Shown piece after piece: positions 50,701 through 55,406 of a stretch of DNA of 55,406 nucleotides. Origin of the DNA: Alphaproteobacteria bacterium (GTDB lineage Bacteria; Myxococcota_A; UBA796; GCA-2862545); assembly GCA_020632885.1 (NCBI GenBank), contig JACKEQ010000034.1, positions 1-55,406 on the forward strand, given 5' to 3'. The position numbers and the translations under genes are program-made. Position 1 is the first letter of the stretch; every line of letters begins with the position of its first letter. Below the pieces are notes generated by a model that made no database searches, was not told the origin of the DNA, and saw only the letters and a list, made by a program, of their open reading frames with translations.

Positions 50701-53202
50701 ATGCTCCCCCTCCTGCTCATCGGTCTCGCGGGCGCCAGCGGCCTCTCGGACCGCGCCTACGAGCGCGCCATCGACCTCGTCGACGGGCTGTACCTGTACC
50801 CCGAGCAGCTCGACGCCAACGTGCTCCTCCGATCCGCTGCGGAGGGTCTGGCCGACGAGCTCCACTGGCTGCGCGTGAAGAGCCAGGGTCCCGCGGTGAA
50901 CCTCGAGCACGGCGACGGCACGCTCATCGGCAGCGTGTCCGTGGCCAACCTCGATACCCTGCCGGCCGCCCTCCTCGCCCTCGAGGACCTCGTGACCCAC
51001 GCGGGCCACCCGCTCGGCGACACCGACGTCCGGCTCGTGGCGCTGCAGGGCCTCACACGCGGGCTCGATCGCTACTCCCGGGTGCTCTCGGGAGACGGGC
51101 TGGACCGCTTCGACGTGCGCCTGAAGGGCACGCTCGTGGGCATCGGGATCGGCATCCACATCCTCGACGACCAGCTCCGGATCTACCGCGTGGACGAGGG
51201 TGGCCCGGCAGCCCTGGCGGGCGTGCAGGTGGGCGACGTGATCACCCGCATCGACGGGCGCTCCACCACCAACATGCCCACCCGCGAGGCCACCCGGCTC
51301 CTGCGCGGCAAGGAGGGCTCCGAGGTCGTGCTGGCCGTGCTCCGGGCCGGCTCCCCCGTGGAGCTGAAGGTCTCCCGGGCCGAGATCGTCGTGCCCAACG
51401 TGGAGTCCGAGGTGCTGGAGGGCGACGTGGCGGTCGTCCGGATCAGCCACATGTCCCAGCGCACCGTCGAGAACCTCGTGGCCGAGCTGGCGCGGATGGA
51501 GGCCCAGGGGGCTCTGGCCCACGGGCTGGTCGTCGACCTGCGGCAGAACACCGGCGGCTCCATGAAGGAGAGCGCGCGTACGGTGGACGAGTTCGTGGAC
51601 GCCGGCATGCTCCTGCGCACCGCGGGCCACGACGGCGGCCAGGTCCGCAACCTCCAGGCCCGCATGGACGCCGAGCCCGGGGGCCACGTGCCCGACGTGC
51701 CCGTCGCGATCCTGGTGGACGATCGCACCGCCAGCGGCGCCGAGATCCTGGCGGGTGCCCTCCTGGAGCTCGACCGCGCCGTGCTCGTGGGCACCCGGAC
51801 CTACGGCAAGGGCACCGTCCAGAAGATCTACCCGCTCGGCGAGGACGTGCGGCTGAAGCTCACGGTGGCCCAGTACATCCTCGAGAACGAGCGGCGCATC
51901 GCGGACGGCGGGCTCCTCCCGGACGCCGTCGTCGGCAGCATCACCCTCGACAGCTACGGCGTGCACTACCAGGGCTGGGACCCCGGTGGGCTCCCGCGCG
52001 AGGCCATCCTCCCGTGGGTCCGCGAGGGCTGGGGCTGGCGGAAGCAGGACGTGCCCGAGGTCGACCTCGCCCAGGAGCTCGCCCGGCGTGCCGTCCTCGC
52101 CGCCGAAGGCCCTGGCCGGCCCGCGCTGCTCGCCTCCCTGAAGGCCCGCGCCGCCGAGCTCGCCACCGAGCAGCAGGCCGCCCTGGTGGAGGCGTTCGCC
52201 GCCCAGGGCATCGACTGGTCCGAGGGGCCCGCCCCGGACGCGCGCCCGCCCCGCGTGGACGCGCGCCTGAAGGTCGAGGTGGACCCCGACACCCCCGACG
52301 TGCTCGTGCTCACCGGCGAAGCCACGAACCGCTCGGAGACCGCCCCGCTCCACCAGGCGTCCATCGAGGTCAGCTCCGCCTTCTCCGGCTGGGACGGCCT
52401 CTCCATCCCCATCGGTCGCCTGGAGCCCGGATCCACGCTCTCCGGGCAGGTGCGCGTACCGCTCCGGCCGGGCATCAAGCCCCGCGAGGACGAGGTGAGC
52501 CTCGCGGTCCGGGCCCACGGCTACGGCGCCATCTCCGCGGGCACCACGGTGCTGAAGGCGCGCAGCCGCGACCTCCCCGAGCTCTCCGCACGGCTCACGC
52601 TCGAGGGCGAGGGCCGCGACCGCCGCGCCGTGGTCGACCTGCAGAACCTCTCGTCCTGGCCCCTGGAGGGCGTGGAGGTGCACTTCGCCTGGCCGGGTGA
52701 CGTGGACGTCGAGCTCGTCGACCAGGCCTCGCGCGTGCCCCTCCTGCCCGCGAAGGGCCAGCACCGCTTCGCGCTCCAGGTGGCCGTCGGGCCCGAGGCC
52801 AGCGAGGTCCTCCCGCTCCGCCTGGAGGTGGAGTCGCCCGCGCTGGGCCGGCTGGCGCTCTGGCCGCTCGACCTGCCGCTGGACGGCACCCCCGTCGCCC
52901 TCCGTGCGCCGCGGGTCGAGGCCCTCGCGCACCCGGCCAGCTACCCCGCCATGAAGATGAGCTTCCCGATCGCCGTGCGCGACGAGGGCACCCTCGACCA
53001 CGTGGTCGTGTACCAGAACGGCGAGAAGGTCGCGTGGGCCGCCGGCGCGCCGGGCCAGGTCACCCTGAACGCCGACATGCTCCTCGAGCCGGGGGCCAAC
53101 CGCATCCTGGTCGTGGCAGAGGACGACCAGGGCCTGCAGACCTCCGAGCAGTTCGTGGTGCGCGGCGTGCCCACCGACGCCGTGGCGAGCCCGGACCCGT
53201 GA
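50701..53202 (+). CDS. S41-family C-terminal processing protease with PDZ domain
   Basis: 833 residues. A short signal-like segment (MLPLLLIGLAGA) begins the chain; an in-frame stop lies directly upstream. PDZ domain near 130-230, then the S41 catalytic domain with the Ser-Lys dyad: Ser345 in DDRTASGAEI and Lys370 in TYGKGTVQ, 25 residues apart as in Tsp/CtpA. The last 350 residues are beta-rich, possibly CARDB/Ig-like domains, longer than in simple Ctp proteases. Located in the periplasm. GTGA overlap with the next gene. Confidence 0.9.
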   Translation: MLPLLLIGLAGASGLSDRAYERAIDLVDGLYLYPEQLDANVLLRSAAEGLADELHWLRVKSQGPAVNLEHGDGTLIGSVSVANLDTLPAALLALEDLVTHAGHPLGDTDVRLVALQGLTRGLDRYSRVLSGDGLDRFDVRLKGTLVGIGIGIHILDDQLRIYRVDEGGPAALAGVQVGDVITRIDGRSTTNMPTREATRLLRGKEGSEVVLAVLRAGSPVELKVSRAEIVVPNVESEVLEGDVAVVRISHMSQRTVENLVAELARMEAQGALAHGLVVDLRQNTGGSMKESARTVDEFVDAGMLLRTAGHDGGQVRNLQARMDAEPGGHVPDVPVAILVDDRTASGAEILAGALLELDRAVLVGTRTYGKGTVQKIYPLGEDVRLKLTVAQYILENERRIADGGLLPDAVVGSITLDSYGVHYQGWDPGGLPREAILPWVREGWGWRKQDVPEVDLAQELARRAVLAAEGPGRPALLASLKARAAELATEQQAALVEAFAAQGIDWSEGPAPDARPPRVDARLKVEVDPDTPDVLVLTGEATNRSETAPLHQASIEVSSAFSGWDGLSIPIGRLEPGSTLSGQVRVPLRPGIKPREDEVSLAVRAHGYGAISAGTTVLKARSRDLPELSARLTLEGEGRDRRAVVDLQNLSSWPLEGVEVHFAWPGDVDVELVDQASRVPLLPAKGQHRFALQVAVGPEASEVLPLRLEVESPALGRLALWPLDLPLDGTPVALRAPRVEALAHPASYPAMKMSFPIAVRDEGTLDHVVVYQNGEKVAWAAGAPGQVTLNADMLLEPGANRILVVAEDDQGLQTSEQFVVRGVPTDAVASPDP

Positions 53203-53765
53203 GCCTCGCAGCGGCCTGGCGGCGGGGAGCCGTGCAGGCCGAGCTGGTGGACGGTCGGGTGTGGCTCGGGCTCGACGGGCGCGGGCTGGCCCTCGACGCA
53301 CCTGCGGGCGGCCCGCTGGACCGGCCGGTGCACGGTGTGCTCGTGACCTCGGGGCGGATCGACCGGGTGGCCGGCCTCCTCGGGATGCTCGTGGACCGCG
53401 AGGCCCTCGAGCTCTGGGTGCCCCTCGCGGACGACCGGGCCGCGCTGGTCGGCGAGCTGGCCCACCAGGCCTGGGACCGCGACGTGGCGGTCGACGCGCT
53501 GGCCCCGGGCGCCTCGGTGCCCTTCGGGCGCGCCGAGCTCGAGGTACACGCGCTGGAGGGCGACGCCGCGACGCTCGGGGTCCGCGTGGTCCACCCCGAC
53601 GCCACCATCGTCTACCTGCCGCGCGCGAAGGCCGGGGCCGCTGTCCGGAGGCTCGTGAGGGGCGCGGACCTCGTGGTGCCCGAGCCCGGCGCCTGGCCCC
53701 TCGACGTGCTCCTGGGGCTGGCGGGCACGGCGGACGTCCTGGTGGGGTCGACCGCCATGGCGTAG
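53199..53765 (+). CDS. metallo-beta-lactamase-fold-like protein without metal ligands
   Basis: 188 residues from GTG, coupled to the protease gene. The segment LVTSGRIDRVAGL lines up with the T-H-x-H-x-D-H-x-x-G-L metal motif of the MBL fold: Thr, Gly, Asp and Gly-Leu remain, and all three His are replaced by Ser, Arg and Arg. A C-terminal strand-helix (LVVPEPGAWPLDVLLGLAG) resembles the ComEC C-terminal layout. It is probably catalytically dead, with unknown binding role. This assignment is a pattern match, not a hit. Confidence 0.65.
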   Translation: MSLAAAWRRGAVQAELVDGRVWLGLDGRGLALDAPAGGPLDRPVHGVLVTSGRIDRVAGLLGMLVDREALELWVPLADDRAALVGELAHQAWDRDVAVDALAPGASVPFGRAELEVHALEGDAATLGVRVVHPDATIVYLPRAKAGAAVRRLVRGADLVVPEPGAWPLDVLLGLAGTADVLVGSTAMA

Positions 53766-53768
53766 CGC

Positions 53769-54635
53769 TCAGAAGGTGACGGTCTCGTCGCCTTCGTCGT
53801 CCCACGCCTCCACGCTCTCTCCGAGCAGGGGGACCTCGTCCACACGCACGACGAGCACGGTGATGTTGTCGGTGCTCCCGCGGGCCACCGCACGCTCCAT
53901 CATGGCCACGGCGGCCGCCTGGGGCTCGGGGGTGTTGCGGAGCACGTCCGCGATGGACGCGTCGTCGACACTGCCCGAGAGACCGTCGCTGCAGAGCACG
54001 ATACGGTCGCCCTTCTGGAGGGAGACCTGGTCGGCGTCCCGGCCGGGCTCCAGGCGGAGCCGGGTGTTGTCGCCGATGCCGCGGGACCCGAAGATGAAGC
54101 TCTGGGCGAGGGTCTCGCCGTCGGGACGCTCGGGACGACCGTCGCGCCGGGCGTACTCGTTCATGGTCTGGTCGGCCGAGAGCCGCCGGAGCTGGCCCTG
54201 CCGGAACAGGTAGATGCGGGAGTCGCCCACCTGGGCCCACGCGCAGGTGCCGTCGAGCAGCCAGCAGACCGAGAGGGTCGTGCCCATCGTGACGGGTCCG
54301 CGGTCGCGGGCCTTCCAGTAGAGCCGCTGGTGGGCGTCCTGGATGTACTTCAGGAGCGCCTTCGCGGGGTCGCGCGGGACACCCGGCTTGTAGAGCTTGG
54401 CGACCACGCGGGTGGCGGTCGTGGACGCGATGTGGCCGTCCTCGTGGCCACCCATGCCATCGGCCACGGCGACGAGCACGCCCTCGCCACCACCGAGCTG
54501 CCGGACCTCCCGCTCGCCGTCGAGGTACTGCACCTTGCCGTCCTGGCAGACGAGGTAGTTGTCCTCGTTGCGCGAGCGGCCGCCCCGGTTGGGTCCGACC
54601 CCCAGCGAGCACACGACGCCGATGGTGTAGGCCAC
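53769..54635 (-). CDS. PP2C-family Ser/Thr protein phosphatase
   Basis: 288 residues. PPM motifs are intact: RNED, VADGMGGHEDG, GTTL, GDSRIYLFRQG, CSDGLSGSV and GSTDNITVLVV. Metal-dependent cytosolic phosphatase acting on phosphothreonine or serine. No membrane span. It lies 2 nt downstream of the FHA-like gene and may reverse the kinase encoded at 47955. Convergent with the previous gene, 3 nt apart. Confidence 0.95.
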   Translation of the reverse strand: MAYTIGVVCSLGVGPNRGGRSRNEDNYLVCQDGKVQYLDGEREVRQLGGGEGVLVAVADGMGGHEDGHIASTTATRVVAKLYKPGVPRDPAKALLKYIQDAHQRLYWKARDRGPVTMGTTLSVCWLLDGTCAWAQVGDSRIYLFRQGQLRRLSADQTMNEYARRDGRPERPDGETLAQSFIFGSRGIGDNTRLRLEPGRDADQVSLQKGDRIVLCSDGLSGSVDDASIADVLRNTPEPQAAAVAMMERAVARGSTDNITVLVVRVDEVPLLGESVEAWDDEGDETVTF

Positions 54636-54637
54636 GT

Positions 54638-55406
54638 TCAGATCCCCTTCACCAGGTACACCGAGGTGCCCACGACGAACCGGTCACCGGGGGCCAGCCG
54701 GATGGGCTCGCCGTTCTCGGGGGCCGTCACGAAGCGCTGGTTGCCGGTCTGCACGAAGAACGGCGCGAAGCCGTCCGGCAGAGCGTACGTGTCGAGGTAG
54801 TCCGTGATGGTGAGGTGCTCGCCGTCCCAGAGCAGCGACATGTGGATGCCGCCGAGGGTGAGCTCGCGGGACTGGTCGAGGCCGATGCCTCGCGTGACGA
54901 GGGCGGCCGCCAGGGGGTCCTCGAAGTCGAGGGCCACGAAGCGGGCGCGCGGATCGGGCAGCGAGCGGTCTTCGGTGACGATCAGGCGCACGACGAAGTC
55001 CTCTTCGCCCTGCTCGTCGCGCCGGACCACGTCGATGGTGATGTCCGCGAGGTTCTCGTAGCGGTCCTGGGTGGGGTCGGCCTCGTCGATCAGCAGCTCG
55101 GAGGGCGCCAGCACGTCGAGGTGACCCCGGCGACCGCGCACCTTCATGGAGAAGTAGCTGCGGACCTGGAAGGTCTGGTCCGGCACGATGCGGTTCTCGG
55201 GCACGATCAGGTCGGCGTCGGTGTGGTTCCCGCACACCACGTCGCCCTTCACGGTCCACCCGGACTGCACGATGTGCAGGGGACGCCCGAGCTCGAACTG
55301 GGCCTCGTCGTCGTCGCTGAACACCACGGTGGCCGTGGTCCGACGCTCGATCACCTCGGTGGGACCGGGATCCAGGACGTCCGCGATCGGGGCCGGCGGG
55401 GGCTCC
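54638..55406 (-). CDS. FHA-like protein, 5' end outside window
   Basis: The frame is open to the window edge (about 256 residues visible), with a Pro-rich segment before the GTG at 55354; the true start is probably beyond the edge. Two beta-rich segments resemble FHA folds, with GDVVCGNHTDADLIVP-like loops, a low-certainty assignment because no complete RxxS-x-x-H motif is seen. Cytosolic. It is separated by 2 nt from the PP2C gene, so the two act in one operon. Confidence 0.6.
   Translation of the reverse strand, partial: EPPPAPIADVLDPGPTEVIERRTTATVVFSDDDEAQFELGRPLHIVQSGWTVKGDVVCGNHTDADLIVPENRIVPDQTFQVRSYFSMKVRGRRGHLDVLAPSELLIDEADPTQDRYENLADITIDVVRRDEQGEEDFVVRLIVTEDRSLPDPRARFVALDFEDPLAAALVTRGIGLDQSRELTLGGIHMSLLWDGEHLTITDYLDTYALPDGFAPFFVQTGNQRFVTAPENGEPIRLAPGDRFVVGTSVYLVKGI

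Noticed and set aside
50581..54612. 1,343-codon open frame on the minus strand
   Set aside because: Antisense to the S41 protease and neighbours; it also overlaps PP2C in another frame. No domains.

Overview
The window is very GC-rich bacterial chromosome, packed with genes. I assign 46 protein genes plus one possible 9-residue leader peptide. There is no gene-free stretch above about 170 bases, and I see no rRNA, tRNA, CRISPR array, insertion sequence or integrase. Several traits point to the Myxococcota or a close relative (inference, not proven): a C-terminal Cys + hydrophobic helix + Arg tail like MYXO-CTERM, an SCE4755-type (Sorangium) LPMO-like protein, a MopE-type lipoprotein, an FG-GAP/CRTAC1 protein, many Asp-x-Asp tract lipoproteins, and FHA, Ser/Thr kinase and PP2C proteins. 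Housekeeping genes (hflX, ppc, ribF, aroE, priA, murI) are intact, so this is ordinary chromosome rather than a mobile island.

Layout. 1-4570: tail of a vWA/propeller surface protein, hflX with a structured leader, and a convergent lipoprotein. 4710-9732: DUF4175-like membrane protein, MoxR ATPase, alpha/beta hydrolase, a membrane histidine-kinase-like ATPase without its phospho-acceptor His, and an LPMO-like protein. 9737-12478: ppc on the other strand. 12538-23134: a tight operon of DUF58, BatA-like vWA, double-vWA/GATase protein, giant ABC-2 permease fusion, ABC ATPase and a 96-residue protein. 23197-27214: secreted hydrolase, ankyrin/SUKH protein and two small exported proteins. 27290-32316: ribF-aroE, then an FHA / FHA-FHA-TM-TPR / HEAT-lipoprotein operon. 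32320-36957: priA, then a beta-barrel and an Asp-repeat lipoprotein. 36959-43817 (minus): murI, LTD lipoprotein, aminotransferase, esterase, CRTAC1 lipoprotein, ECF sigma and orphan winged helix. 43880-47882: lipoproteins, MopE-like protein, beta-barrel and prepilin peptidase. 47955-53765: Ser/Thr kinase, UbiA-type prenyltransferase, S41 protease and a degenerate metallo-beta-lactamase-fold protein. 53769-end: PP2C phosphatase and an FHA-like protein.

How the genes work together. The strongest candidate for an unusual system is the MoxR/DUF58/vWA set joined to an ABC exporter (4710-7462 and 12538-23134): a cytosolic AAA+ ATPase, membrane-anchored vWA proteins, and a permease carrying a large exported domain behind an internal signal-peptide-like segment. 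A Ser/Thr phospho-signalling toolkit (kinase, phosphatase, several FHA proteins) lies in the second half.

Expression features. Intergenic regions repeatedly carry TANNNT hexamers that look like sigma-70 -10 boxes. Several sit 6-7 nt before a start codon that has no Shine-Dalgarno, suggesting leaderless mRNAs. All seven convergent gene pairs end within 1-9 nt of each other. Many exported proteins have very short, uncharged signal peptides. TTG starts recur.
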